A stretch of DNA of 64,000 bases, taken from Aquificaceae bacterium (GTDB taxonomy: Bacteria; Aquificota; Aquificia; Aquificales; Aquificaceae). The position numbers were made by a program, and so were the translations under genes. Within the stretch, counting starts at the first letter, position 1; each line of letters begins with the position of its first letter. Where the stretch lies: the NCBI GenBank assembly GCA_025057455.1, contig JANWWY010000001.1:1-64000 (forward strand), read 5' to 3'. The notes under the pieces are model-generated. The model saw only the letters and a list, made by a program, of their open reading frames with translations, was not told the DNA's origin and made no database searches. Below are positions 1-7,311 of this stretch, piece by piece.

Positions 1-869
1 GCGGTGGTGTGTCCATAAGAAGCTTCAACAGAAACTTTGAGGGAAGGTCTGGAACGCCCGACGCCAAAGTCTATTTAGCTTCGCCCGAAGTCTGCGTTGC
101 CTGTGCCATAGCTGGTGAAATAGTAGACCCAAGGAAATTGGCGGAGAGGGAAAGAATACCTTGGGTAAAGGTAGAAATGCCCGAGAGGTTTCCATACGGC
201 GACGAAGCCTTTATTCCACCCCTTCCAGAGGAAGAGGCTCAGGATGTAGAAATATACAGAGGTCCCAACATAAAAGCTCTTCCAGAGTTTGACCAAATGC
301 CAGAAGAAATCGTTGGAGAAATAAGCCTAATAGTAGGGGACAACATAACCACAGACCACATTATGCCGGCGGGTGCAAAGATTCTGCCCCTTAGGTCTAA
401 CATATACGCCATAAGCGAGTACGTATACCACTACGTAGACCCTGACTTTGTCTCAAGGGCAAAGAAAGTAAGGGACGAGAAAGGAAAGGCTAACATCGTA
501 ATAGGTGGTGAAAACTACGGACAGGGTTCTTCAAGAGAGCATGCCGCTTTGGCACCAAGGTTTTTGGGAGTGCGTGCAGTCATAGCCAAGTCCTTTGCAA
601 GAATACACCACGCCAACCTTGTTAACTTTGGCATAGTCCCCCTTGAGTTTGTAGACAAGGAAGACTACAACAAGTTTTCCTTGGGGGATGAAATAGAAAT
701 ACCAGAGCTAACCAAGAGATTACAGCAAGGCAAGGAGATAGTTATCATAAAGAAGGCTACTGGTGAAGAGATTGCCTGCAAGTATAACCTTACTCCAAAA
801 CAGGTCTCTGTTCTCTTAGCTGGTGGTTTGCTAAACTGGATAAAGAAAAAGCAGGGCGTAAGGGTATGA
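1..869 (+). CDS. acn: aconitate hydratase, C-terminal part (5' end outside window)
   Basis: Aconitase interconverts citrate and isocitrate using a [4Fe-4S] cluster, in the TCA cycle or its reductive version. The reading frame is open from the first base, so this is the last ~288 residues of a longer protein; the internal GTG at 9 is not the start. The swivel-domain motifs are clear: [12 protein letters not shown], then [19 protein letters not shown] with the substrate-binding SSRE, then [20 protein letters not shown]. The cluster cysteines lie upstream, out of view. It overlaps the next ORF by 4 bases (ATGA) and leads a TCA-type gene run. LeuC is the closest alternative family, but the one-chain layout with the swivel domain at the C-terminus favours aconitase. 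Confidence 0.93.
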   Translation, partial: GGVSIRSFNRNFEGRSGTPDAKVYLASPEVCVACAIAGEIVDPRKLAERERIPWVKVEMPERFPYGDEAFIPPLPEEEAQDVEIYRGPNIKALPEFDQMPEEIVGEISLIVGDNITTDHIMPAGAKILPLRSNIYAISEYVYHYVDPDFVSRAKKVRDEKGKANIVIGGENYGQGSSREHAALAPRFLGVRAVIAKSFARIHHANLVNFGIVPLEFVDKEDYNKFSLGDEIEIPELTKRLQQGKEIVIIKKATGEEIACKYNLTPKQVSVLLAGGLLNWIKKKQGVRV

Positions 870-1096
870 AGCTTATCCCTACATCAACCCTCATTTCTAT
901 ACTCAGAAGTGGGCTTGTGGGATTGGAAGCTAAATCAGTAGAGAAGGGAATAAGGGACTTTGGGGGAGGGTTTGGCGGGGCTGTTGCGGTAGGGCTTGCA
1001 ACTGGAAGAGGTAAAATCGCAGCGAGATCACCAAAAAACATAATGCTGAAAAGTGGAATACTATATAAGGAGGTAAAAGACTATGAAACTGCGTAA
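866..1096 (+). CDS. small hypothetical protein, 76 aa
   Basis: I do not recognise this protein. It starts on the ATGA overlap with the aconitase stop and ends 14 bases inside mdh, so it is placed like a translationally coupled gene. The middle is very glycine rich ([20 protein letters not shown]) and is followed by AARSPKN. The ATGxxRxxAA..SP pattern faintly recalls the FtsZ core helix region, but that is too weak for a call. There is no signal peptide and no obvious membrane segment. The mdh ribosome-binding site (aaggagg near 1067-1073) lies inside this frame. It may be a real small protein or a chance open frame between the two enzymes. Confidence 0.5.
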   Translation: MKLIPTSTLISILRSGLVGLEAKSVEKGIRDFGGGFGGAVAVGLATGRGKIAARSPKNIMLKSGILYKEVKDYETA

Positions 1097-2087
1097 AGTT
1101 GTCTCCGTTGTGGGTGCGGGTAATGTGGGAGAACACACAGCCAGCCTCTTAGCTCTTAGGGGATTGGTGGATGTGCGTATGTTTGACTTACCCAAAAGGG
1201 ATGGGGAAAAGCTTATAGAACCCGTAAAGGGTAAAGCTTTAGACATTCTGCAGATGCTCTCAGCTTTGAACATTGACGGTAAAGTGGAGGGTTACACAGT
1301 TAGTCCAGATGGTGAAGGATACGAGGCTCTCAAGGATAGTGACATAGTAGTCATAACCGCTGGTTTTCCAAGGAGACCTGGTATGTCCAGGGAGGACCTC
1401 CTTGACAAAAACATCTCCATACTCTCAGTTATAGCGAGCAAGATAAGAGAGTATGCTCCACAATCCATCGTCATAGTGGTTACTAATCCTGTAGACCTTA
1501 TGACCTATGCAATCTATAGACTTTTGGGCTTTGAAAAGAACAGGGTTATAGGTATGGCTGGAGTGCTTGACTCCGCACGCTTTAAGACCTTCATATCAAG
1601 GGAGATAAAGGTTTCACCCGTAGATATACACGCTTATGTGATAGGAGGGCATGGGGATGAAATGGTGCCTCTCATATCCATCTCTAACGTGGGAGGCATA
1701 CCTTTAAAGGATATGCTTTCAAAGGAGAAGATTAACGAGCTTATAAGAAGGACGCAGTTTGGTGGTGGTGAGATAGTGGACCTTATGGGCACGTCCGCAT
1801 ACCATGCACCCGCCGCCTCTATAGTAGAAATGGTGGAAGCTATAGTAACAGACAATAAAAGAATACTTCCCTGCTCCGTGTATTTGGACGGTGAGGTAGC
1901 GGAGTACTACGAGGCGGAAGGCTTATGCGTAGGAGTCCCAGTAAAACTTGGAAACAACGGGGTTGAAGAAATCATTAAAATTCCTATGATAGAAGAGGAG
2001 CGTGAAATGTGGAAGAGGTCCGTAGCCTCCGTGAAGAAAAACATAGCTATAGTGGAGGAGCTTATAAATGCGAGAAGTTCATTATGA
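1083..2087 (+). CDS. mdh: malate dehydrogenase (LDH-like family)
   Basis: This NAD-dependent enzyme interconverts malate and oxaloacetate, and in a reductive TCA cycle it works toward malate. The Rossmann motif VVGAGNVGEHTA is at residues 8-19, with an acidic residue after the second strand (MFDLP), which favours NAD over NADP. The substrate loop GFPRRPGMSR carries the paired arginines typical of MDH rather than LDH. VTNPVD and the catalytic histidine motif GGHGDEMVPL follow. At 334 residues it is slightly longer than usual (~310-320), with an insert near PDGEGYE. A good Shine-Dalgarno (aaggagg) precedes the ATG. It overlaps the fumarase gene by 20 bases. Confidence 0.93.
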   Translation: MKLRKVVSVVGAGNVGEHTASLLALRGLVDVRMFDLPKRDGEKLIEPVKGKALDILQMLSALNIDGKVEGYTVSPDGEGYEALKDSDIVVITAGFPRRPGMSREDLLDKNISILSVIASKIREYAPQSIVIVVTNPVDLMTYAIYRLLGFEKNRVIGMAGVLDSARFKTFISREIKVSPVDIHAYVIGGHGDEMVPLISISNVGGIPLKDMLSKEKINELIRRTQFGGGEIVDLMGTSAYHAPAASIVEMVEAIVTDNKRILPCSVYLDGEVAEYYEAEGLCVGVPVKLGNNGVEEIIKIPMIEEEREMWKRSVASVKKNIAIVEELINARSSL

Positions 2088-2913
2088 AAAAATAGTGGAA
2101 GCGGTCAAAAAAATAGCTATAAAGGCCAATTACGAGCTTCCGAAGGACGTGGAGTTAGCCTATCAGACTGCCCTAAGAAGGGAAGAATCCGAGCTCGGCA
2201 GGGAGGTGCTTCAGCAGATACTGCTCAACATAAGTGCGGCAAGGGAAGAACAGATGGCATACTGTCAGGATACGGGTGTAGCTGTGGTCTTCGTGGAAAT
2301 AGGTCAAGAAGTTCGTGTAGTGGGTGGTTCTCTGGAAGATGCCATAAACGAGGGCGTCCGAAAAGCGTACACGGAAGGCTACCTGAGAGCTTCCATGGTA
2401 TACGACCCAGTATTTCAGAGAAAGAACACGGGCGATAACACACCAGCGGTCATTCATTACAAGGTTGTGCCAGGAGACAAACTCAGGCTCATCTTTGCAC
2501 CGAAGGGTGCAGGCTCTGAAAATACATCGCGCCTTGCCATGCTAAAGCCGGCGGATGGTTGGGAAGGTGTAAAGAGGTTTGTGCTTGAAACGGTCAAACT
2601 GGCAGGTCCAAACGCATGCCCACCCTTTACCGTAGGGGTCGGTATAGGTGGAACCTTTGAATACTGTGCCCTTCTTGCAAAAAAATCCCTTCTTAGACCC
2701 GTAGGTGAAAGAAATCCAGACCCAGTAGCCAGAAGGATGGAAGAGGAGCTAATAGAGGAGGTCAACAAGATAGGCTGGGGTCCTATGGGTTTTGGCGGAA
2801 GTGTTACCGCAGTAGATGTAAAGGTAGAATTGTATCCCTGTCATATAGCCTCCCTGCCAGTGGCGGTAAACATCCAGTGTCACGCCTCAAGACATGCGGA
2901 GATAGAACTATGA
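2068..2913 (+). CDS. fumA: class I fumarate hydratase, alpha subunit
   Basis: This is the N-terminal-half subunit of an iron-sulfur (class I) fumarase, which hydrates fumarate to malate. The three expected cluster cysteines are visible in YCQDTGV, NACPPFTVGVGIGGT and NIQCHASRH. GSENTSRLAMLKP is also typical of the family. At 281 residues it matches the separate alpha subunit of two-subunit enzymes; the beta subunit is not in this window. The ATG at 2068 lies inside the 3' end of mdh, so translation is probably coupled. The L-tartrate dehydratase alpha subunit (TtdA) is the main alternative, but neighbouring mdh and aconitase favour fumarase. Confidence 0.9.
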   Translation: MREVHYEKIVEAVKKIAIKANYELPKDVELAYQTALRREESELGREVLQQILLNISAAREEQMAYCQDTGVAVVFVEIGQEVRVVGGSLEDAINEGVRKAYTEGYLRASMVYDPVFQRKNTGDNTPAVIHYKVVPGDKLRLIFAPKGAGSENTSRLAMLKPADGWEGVKRFVLETVKLAGPNACPPFTVGVGIGGTFEYCALLAKKSLLRPVGERNPDPVARRMEEELIEEVNKIGWGPMGFGGSVTAVDVKVELYPCHIASLPVAVNIQCHASRHAEIEL

Positions 2914-3002
2914 AGTATCTTCTTATACTTGCCCTCATAGGTCTCATAACAATAATCTTTTTAAGTGGTTTTGCCTTTAGGTTCGTCAGAAGTAGACTTT
3001 AG
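2910..3002 (+). CDS. 30-aa single-span membrane peptide
   Basis: A very short frame begins on the ATGA overlap with the fumarase stop and encodes MKYLLILALIGLITIIFLSG, then a short basic tail ending in VRSRL. Residues 3-22 form one strongly hydrophobic helix, and the basic C-terminus predicts a cytoplasmic tail. The overlap with the upstream stop and the clean basic-hydrophobic-basic pattern suggest a real small membrane protein. No function can be assigned. It is too short for normal ORF cut-offs and would be missed by most pipelines. Confidence 0.5.
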   Translation: MKYLLILALIGLITIIFLSGFAFRFVRSRL

Positions 3003-3021
3003 AGAAACCGTAAGGGACTGA

Positions 3022-3050
3022 TTTTTAGCCCCTAAAATCTCCTTTTTAGG
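3022..3050 (+). promoter_or_regulatory. three-arm alternative hairpin downstream of the fumarase gene
   Basis: Three short arms can pair in two exclusive ways. TTTTAG (3023-3028) pairs with CTAAAA (3032-3037) over a 3-base loop. Alternatively CCTAAAA (3031-3037) pairs with TTTTAGG (3044-3050). It sits between the end of the TCA genes and the start of the next gene at 3074. No long T tract follows, so it is a weak terminator at best. Confidence 0.3.
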
Positions 3051-3073
3051 ATGGAGATGTTATCATTAAACCT

Positions 3074-4279
3074 ATGTTAGGGGAGCATTTAAAACTACTC
3101 TTTATGATTTTATCCTATAACTTTTTACTATATTACATATCTGAATTTTTGCCCATAGACCTTTTTCCACAGAGGGCGGAGGATATTCTAACAGTTTTAG
3201 CCCTCAACTCCGCCCTATATCTGGCATGGCTTTTCGGATACAGGGAGAAAACTGTAATATGGCTTGCTTACCTATCCCTTTTTCAGATTTTTGGCCTTTC
3301 CATTTTGAGGTCAGACTATCATCCCATAGTTCAGTTTACACCTTCACTTCTTACTACTGTTTTGCTCATATGGCTTTTTGAATCTCCTGTGGAAAAGAGG
3401 ACGAAAAAGCTTGAGGAAGAAAGGAAAAGGCTCGAAGAACAGCTCTTTCGGAATGAAGAAGAAAGGGAAAGACTTTTGGAGCAAATAGAGCTCTTGAGGG
3501 AGATTACTGAAAGGCTTGAAAGGGAAAAGGAATTGATAGAAAAAGAATATGAAAGACTAAGGGAGGAAGAACTTACGGAAAGACAAAATCTTGAGAAGGA
3601 AAGGGAAGAACTGAACAGAAAGTTGGCAGAGACCCAGAGAAGATTTAAGGAATACACAGAAAAGTTGGAAAGACTTACAAGGGTGAACAGGGAGCTTTTT
3701 GAGCTTCTGGATGCAATGCAAGAAAAAAGCCCAAAAGCTGGGAAAGAAGAGCTTTCAAAACTAAGACAAGAAAGAAAAAGACTATCTAAGGAACTGGTTC
3801 AACTTTATGAACTCCTTGAGGAGCTTTCTGAGGAAAACCATAAAATACGGGAAGAAAGAGAAGCCCTTTTACAAGCCTTGGCAAGGGAGAAGGAAGAGAA
3901 GGAACTTTTGAAGCTGGAAGTAGAACAACTGAAAGTTCAGTGGGAAGGCAAAAAAGAAGCGTACAGGGAGGTGCTTGAGAGCGTCTTGGAAAACATAGAA
4001 TTTGAAGAAAGGTCCATAAGGGAATTTATTGAACTTAGCAAGGAGGCAAAGCAGGAGTTTATTAAGGAGCTCATGCTTTTGAATATGAAGGGCATGGGGG
4101 AAAGGTTTGAAAGCATGAAGGGTTATAAGAATGTGTTTAAACTTAAACCCATGGGGGGTAGAATATACTTTACCTTCGGGACAAGTAAAAGGTGGAAAGT
4201 TTTAGGTATGCTCTGGGGTGAGGAGGATAGGTTAAAAGATAGGTATGCGAGGGAGCTTTTGATAAAATATAGAGACTAA
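3074..4279 (+). CDS. hypothetical membrane protein with long coiled coil
   Basis: This 401-residue protein has about four hydrophobic segments in residues 1-105. A long, highly charged coiled coil of repeated E/K/R/L heptads covers roughly residues 108-315. A small C-terminal domain follows, with FKLKPMGGRIYFTFGTSKRW and WGEEDRLKDRYARELL. The coil would project into the cytoplasm from a membrane anchor. I do not recognise the family. It lies 22 bases upstream of the baeRF-like gene in the same direction, so the two may be co-transcribed. TATCAT at 3061-3066 ends 7 bases before the ATG and no Shine-Dalgarno is visible. Confidence 0.75.
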   Translation: MLGEHLKLLFMILSYNFLLYYISEFLPIDLFPQRAEDILTVLALNSALYLAWLFGYREKTVIWLAYLSLFQIFGLSILRSDYHPIVQFTPSLLTTVLLIWLFESPVEKRTKKLEEERKRLEEQLFRNEEERERLLEQIELLREITERLEREKELIEKEYERLREEELTERQNLEKEREELNRKLAETQRRFKEYTEKLERLTRVNRELFELLDAMQEKSPKAGKEELSKLRQERKRLSKELVQLYELLEELSEENHKIREEREALLQALAREKEEKELLKLEVEQLKVQWEGKKEAYREVLESVLENIEFEERSIREFIELSKEAKQEFIKELMLLNMKGMGERFESMKGYKNVFKLKPMGGRIYFTFGTSKRWKVLGMLWGEEDRLKDRYARELLIKYRD

Positions 4280-4301
4280 TGATTCGCTAAGGAGGTAATC
4301 A

Positions 4302-5519
4302 ATGAAAGCACTAAAGGAAACTCTTGAAACCCTACTCTCTTTTAGGGGGAATGATTACAAGGTTACAAACCTTTACCTTAAGCTCGGGGTAGAAGAAAGA
4401 ACCGATAGGAAGTATCTAAAGACCTTTAAGGATATGGTTAAGGCTCAGAGGGATTATATCCACGGTTGGGGACTAAAGGAGAACGTCTTAAAGTCCATAG
4501 AAGAGGACTTCAAAAGGATAGAAGAGTTTATATCAGAACCGGAGAACCTTAAAGGTTGTAGGGGCATTGCCATTTTTTCTTCTCACGGGAGGGAGCTCTT
4601 TGAAGTTGTTAAACTTCCCTATACTTACAGAAATAGGTTGGTAATATCCCCAGACCCTCTTATAAGGGAAATAGCGGCCATAGACGAGGAGCTTGGGAGA
4701 ATAGGTGTTCTTTTGGTGGACAGAAAGCATGTGAGGTTTTTCCTCTTAGACCTTCAAGGTCTTACAGAAGTGCTTGATTTTGTAGAACCTTTGGCTACGA
4801 GAGCTCACAAGTTTCACTCTGGTGGTAGTATGCTGAAGGGTGCGGAGGGGACGATGAGGTTTTCCATGCCTTCAAGAATAGGCGGTCCTAACATGGTACA
4901 GCACTCTTTTGGCGAGTATAGATTTCACATGAGAATAAGGGAGGAAAAGCATAGACTCTTCAAAATAGCAGCGGATGCTCTCATGGAAGCATGGAAGGAA
5001 AACAAGTTTGACATGTTGGTCATAGGTTCAGATAGGGAAGACATAAAGGAGATAGAAAACCACCTACACACATACCTATCTGAAAGATTGGTGGGATACA
5101 TAAACATAAATCCTTCTTACGTAGAAGAGTCTGACCTAAGGGAAAAGGTATATAACCTTTTAATACAAAGAAGCAGAGAGGAGGAGGTTAAGCTTTTAAG
5201 AGAGCTTCAGGAGCTTGAAGGTAAAGGTCTTGCGGTAAACGGAACTTCAAAGGTGCTTGAACAGCTGTACATGGGCAACGTGCGCGTGCTTCTTGTTCCT
5301 GAGGACTTTCGTAAGCCCGGCTACGTTTGTGAGAAGTCTAACCTTCCGCTTCTAAAGCCCGAGTGTCCCTCGGAAGAAAAGGTTTACGAGGTGCCAGATG
5401 TAGTGGATGAAATAGTGGAATTTGCCCTTGAAGAAAGAGCAACCGTAAAGACCATAGTTTCTGAGGAACTTCAGAGAAAAATAGATGGGCTTGCCTGCTT
5501 TATGCGGTTTTCTCTATGA
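4302..5519 (+). CDS. baeRF-type (eRF1/Vms1-like) release-factor paralog
   Basis: This 405-residue protein resembles the bacterial homologs of archaeo-eukaryotic release factor eRF1 (baeRF/VLRF1 group). Seen here are an N-terminal helical region, an eRF1-domain-2-like core (RGIAIFSSHGRELFEVVKLP, then RIGVLLVDRKHVRFFLLDL), a glycine-rich loop (HSGGSMLKGAEGTMRFS), and an eRF1-domain-3-like block (FDMLVIGSDREDIKEIENHL ... ERLVGYINI). Known relatives act on peptidyl-tRNA of stalled ribosomes. No classic GGQ is seen; the glycine-rich loop lies where a catalytic loop would be expected. A strong aaggaggtaatca site precedes the ATG. The stop overlaps the NYN gene by 4 bases, suggesting a shared pathway. 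Confidence 0.65.
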   Translation: MKALKETLETLLSFRGNDYKVTNLYLKLGVEERTDRKYLKTFKDMVKAQRDYIHGWGLKENVLKSIEEDFKRIEEFISEPENLKGCRGIAIFSSHGRELFEVVKLPYTYRNRLVISPDPLIREIAAIDEELGRIGVLLVDRKHVRFFLLDLQGLTEVLDFVEPLATRAHKFHSGGSMLKGAEGTMRFSMPSRIGGPNMVQHSFGEYRFHMRIREEKHRLFKIAADALMEAWKENKFDMLVIGSDREDIKEIENHLHTYLSERLVGYININPSYVEESDLREKVYNLLIQRSREEEVKLLRELQELEGKGLAVNGTSKVLEQLYMGNVRVLLVPEDFRKPGYVCEKSNLPLLKPECPSEEKVYEVPDVVDEIVEFALEERATVKTIVSEELQRKIDGLACFMRFSL

Positions 5520-6112
5520 ACTATGAGAGAGTGGTCATATTCATAGACGGGTCTAACCTTTTCCACGCCATAAGGTATATGAACATAAGGATAGACTACC
5601 AGAGGCTATTGAACTTTTTAGTTGAAGACAGAAGGCTTATAAGGGCTTACTTTTACGGTGCGGTGCCACAGGAAAAGGACCTGAAGAAAAACAGCCCAGA
5701 ATGGGAAAGCTACATTAGACAGAGACGTTTTCTGGAAGAGCTATCCCTTCAGGGCATAAAGGTTAAACTGGCAAAGCTCAGAAGACTTCCATCGGGTGAA
5801 TACATAGAAAAGGAAGTGGACATAATGCTTGCCACAGACATGCTAAGCATGGCTTACATGAACGTGTTTGATACCGCCGTGTTAGTGAGCGGGGACAGCG
5901 ACTTTTCCTATACGGTGGAGGAAGTCCAAAGAATAGGCAAAAGGGTTGAAAATGCCACCTTCAAAAGAACAAGCTCCTATCATCTTCGTAAGGTTTGTGA
6001 CCGCTTTATACTGTTAGACGATTACACAGATAGGTTTTTGGTAGAAGAGAAGATGGAAGTAAGCCAGGAAGTAAGCTTCTGGGAAAAGATAAAGAAACTA
6101 TGGAAAAGGTAG
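5516..6112 (+). CDS. NYN (PIN-like) domain ribonuclease
   Basis: NYN proteins are PIN-fold, metal-dependent RNases. The expected acidic residues are present: FIDGSNLFHA at the N-terminus, KEVDIMLATDML in the middle, and VLVSGDSDFSYTVEEVQRIGK near residues 120-140. The last motif (SGDSDF) is diagnostic of the LabA/DUF88 branch. At 198 residues it is a stand-alone domain with a short tail ending in WEKIKKLWKR. The start overlaps the baeRF stop (ATGA), so the two are translationally coupled. A nuclease coupled to a release-factor paralog suggests mRNA or tRNA cleavage on stalled ribosomes; that link is inference. Confidence 0.85.
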   Translation: MNYERVVIFIDGSNLFHAIRYMNIRIDYQRLLNFLVEDRRLIRAYFYGAVPQEKDLKKNSPEWESYIRQRRFLEELSLQGIKVKLAKLRRLPSGEYIEKEVDIMLATDMLSMAYMNVFDTAVLVSGDSDFSYTVEEVQRIGKRVENATFKRTSSYHLRKVCDRFILLDDYTDRFLVEEKMEVSQEVSFWEKIKKLWKR

Positions 6113-7044
6113 TTTGTCTCAAAACCAGTCAAAGCACATGTCTTAGGGGCTTAAGCTGTGTTGAGGCTTTGGAAGAGGACACTGTGGTCACTGTAGGAAA
6201 CTTTGACGGTGTCCATCTTGGTCATAAGTTTCTCTTGAAAAGAGTAAAAGAAAGGGGACAAGAGAAGAGATTAAAAAGCGTAGCCTTGACTTTTTACCCT
6301 CACCCCTTTGCGGTTCTGAGTCCAGCGCAGGCACCCTGCGAGCTCACAGACGTGCAAGAAAGGTCTTTTTTGATACTTTCTGAAGGTTTGGATACTGTGG
6401 TTTTTATAAGGTTTGACAGGAAGTTTGCACAGCTTAGAGCAGAGGATTTTGTGAAGGAAGTGCTGTTTGAAAGGCTCAGATGCAAGCACTTAGTTGTAGG
6501 TTATGACTGGAGGTTTGGCTACAGAAGGGAAGGTGAGATAGAGCTTGCCAAGGAAATGGGAAAAGAGTTAGGCTTTGAGGTGGAAGAAGTGCAACCCTTT
6601 AGGGTAAACGGACATGTGGTAAGTAGCACTTTGATTAGAAGGCTTTTACACATGGGTAGGCTTGAAGAAGTTAGCGTATATCTTGGTAGAAATTATTCCG
6701 TAAGGAGGCAAGTAATAAAGGGAGACGGTAGGGGTTCATCTCTCGGATTTCCAACCGCAAACTTAAAAGGTACGGAAAACCTCTGCCTTAGGGAAGGCGT
6801 GTATGCAGTTAGGGTTGACGGAAAATTTATAGGAATTGCCAACTACGGTAAAAGACCTACCTTTGGAGGGCAAAAAAAGGTGCTTGAGGTGCATCTCCTT
6901 GACTTTGAAGAAGACCTGAGAGGAAAGCACATACAAGTAGAATTTTTAAAGTTCATAAGGGACGAGAAGAAATTCAACAGCGTGGAAGACCTTATAAAAC
7001 AAATAGAAGATGATATATCAACCGTTAGAAGTTTCTTCCGCTAA
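6100..7044 (+). CDS. ribF: bifunctional riboflavin kinase / FAD synthetase
   Basis: RibF phosphorylates riboflavin to FMN and adenylates FMN to FAD. The N-terminal nucleotidyltransferase domain shows TVGNFDGVHLGHKFLL, YPHPFAVLSP, VVGYDWRFGYRREGE and VSSTLIRRLL. The C-terminal kinase domain shows VIKGDGRGSSLGFPTANL, GVYAV and GIANYGKRPTFGG. Length (314) is normal. The ATG at 6100 overlaps the NYN gene by 13 bases; the ~25 residues before the first motif are longer than usual, so a later start is possible. The 3' end overlaps a convergent minus-strand gene by 27 bases. Riboflavin genes are otherwise scattered, with ribD near 19-20 kb. Confidence 0.95.
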   Translation: MEKVVCLKTSQSTCLRGLSCVEALEEDTVVTVGNFDGVHLGHKFLLKRVKERGQEKRLKSVALTFYPHPFAVLSPAQAPCELTDVQERSFLILSEGLDTVVFIRFDRKFAQLRAEDFVKEVLFERLRCKHLVVGYDWRFGYRREGEIELAKEMGKELGFEVEEVQPFRVNGHVVSSTLIRRLLHMGRLEEVSVYLGRNYSVRRQVIKGDGRGSSLGFPTANLKGTENLCLREGVYAVRVDGKFIGIANYGKRPTFGGQKKVLEVHLLDFEEDLRGKHIQVEFLKFIRDEKKFNSVEDLIKQIEDDISTVRSFFR

Positions 7045-7302
7045 ATAGCCAATGTAAACCACATCGCCGTTCTCGGAAAGCCCGAAAGACTTTTCCATCC
7101 TATCTCTGAGCCCCTTTTTATTTTCCATAAAATCTTTCAGGGTCTTTGGCTCGCCATGGGCTCTTAGCATGTAGTCTCTCACTTCACCGTTGTCAAAATG
7201 TATCTTCACGGGCAAACAGTAAAACTTTGAGTTCTCGCCATCATGACATCTTTCTATTTCGCCCACCACATCAATCCTTACACTTTTTGCCAAGACCTTC
7301 AT
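7018..7302 (-). CDS. hypothetical protein, 94 aa
   Basis: I do not recognise this small soluble protein. It has a beta-rich start (VLAKSVRIDVVGEIERCHDG), then KIHFDNGEVRDYMLRAHGEP, and no membrane segment or signal peptide. Its 3' end overlaps the end of ribF by 27 bases, and the upstream sigma-54 regulator gene ends 9 bases before its ATG. A TAAAAT box (plus strand 7309-7314) stops exactly 6 bases before the ATG, with no Shine-Dalgarno, so it may have its own leaderless transcript. The plausible protein and its placement support a real gene. Confidence 0.6.
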   Translation of the reverse strand: MKVLAKSVRIDVVGEIERCHDGENSKFYCLPVKIHFDNGEVRDYMLRAHGEPKTLKDFMENKKGLRDRMEKSFGLSENGDVVYIGYLAEETSNG

Positions 7303-7311
7303 GGGTATATT

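Noticed and set aside
866..1096. FtsZ fragment
   Set aside because: Only a short glycine-rich resemblance; no tubulin signature GGGTGTG is present.
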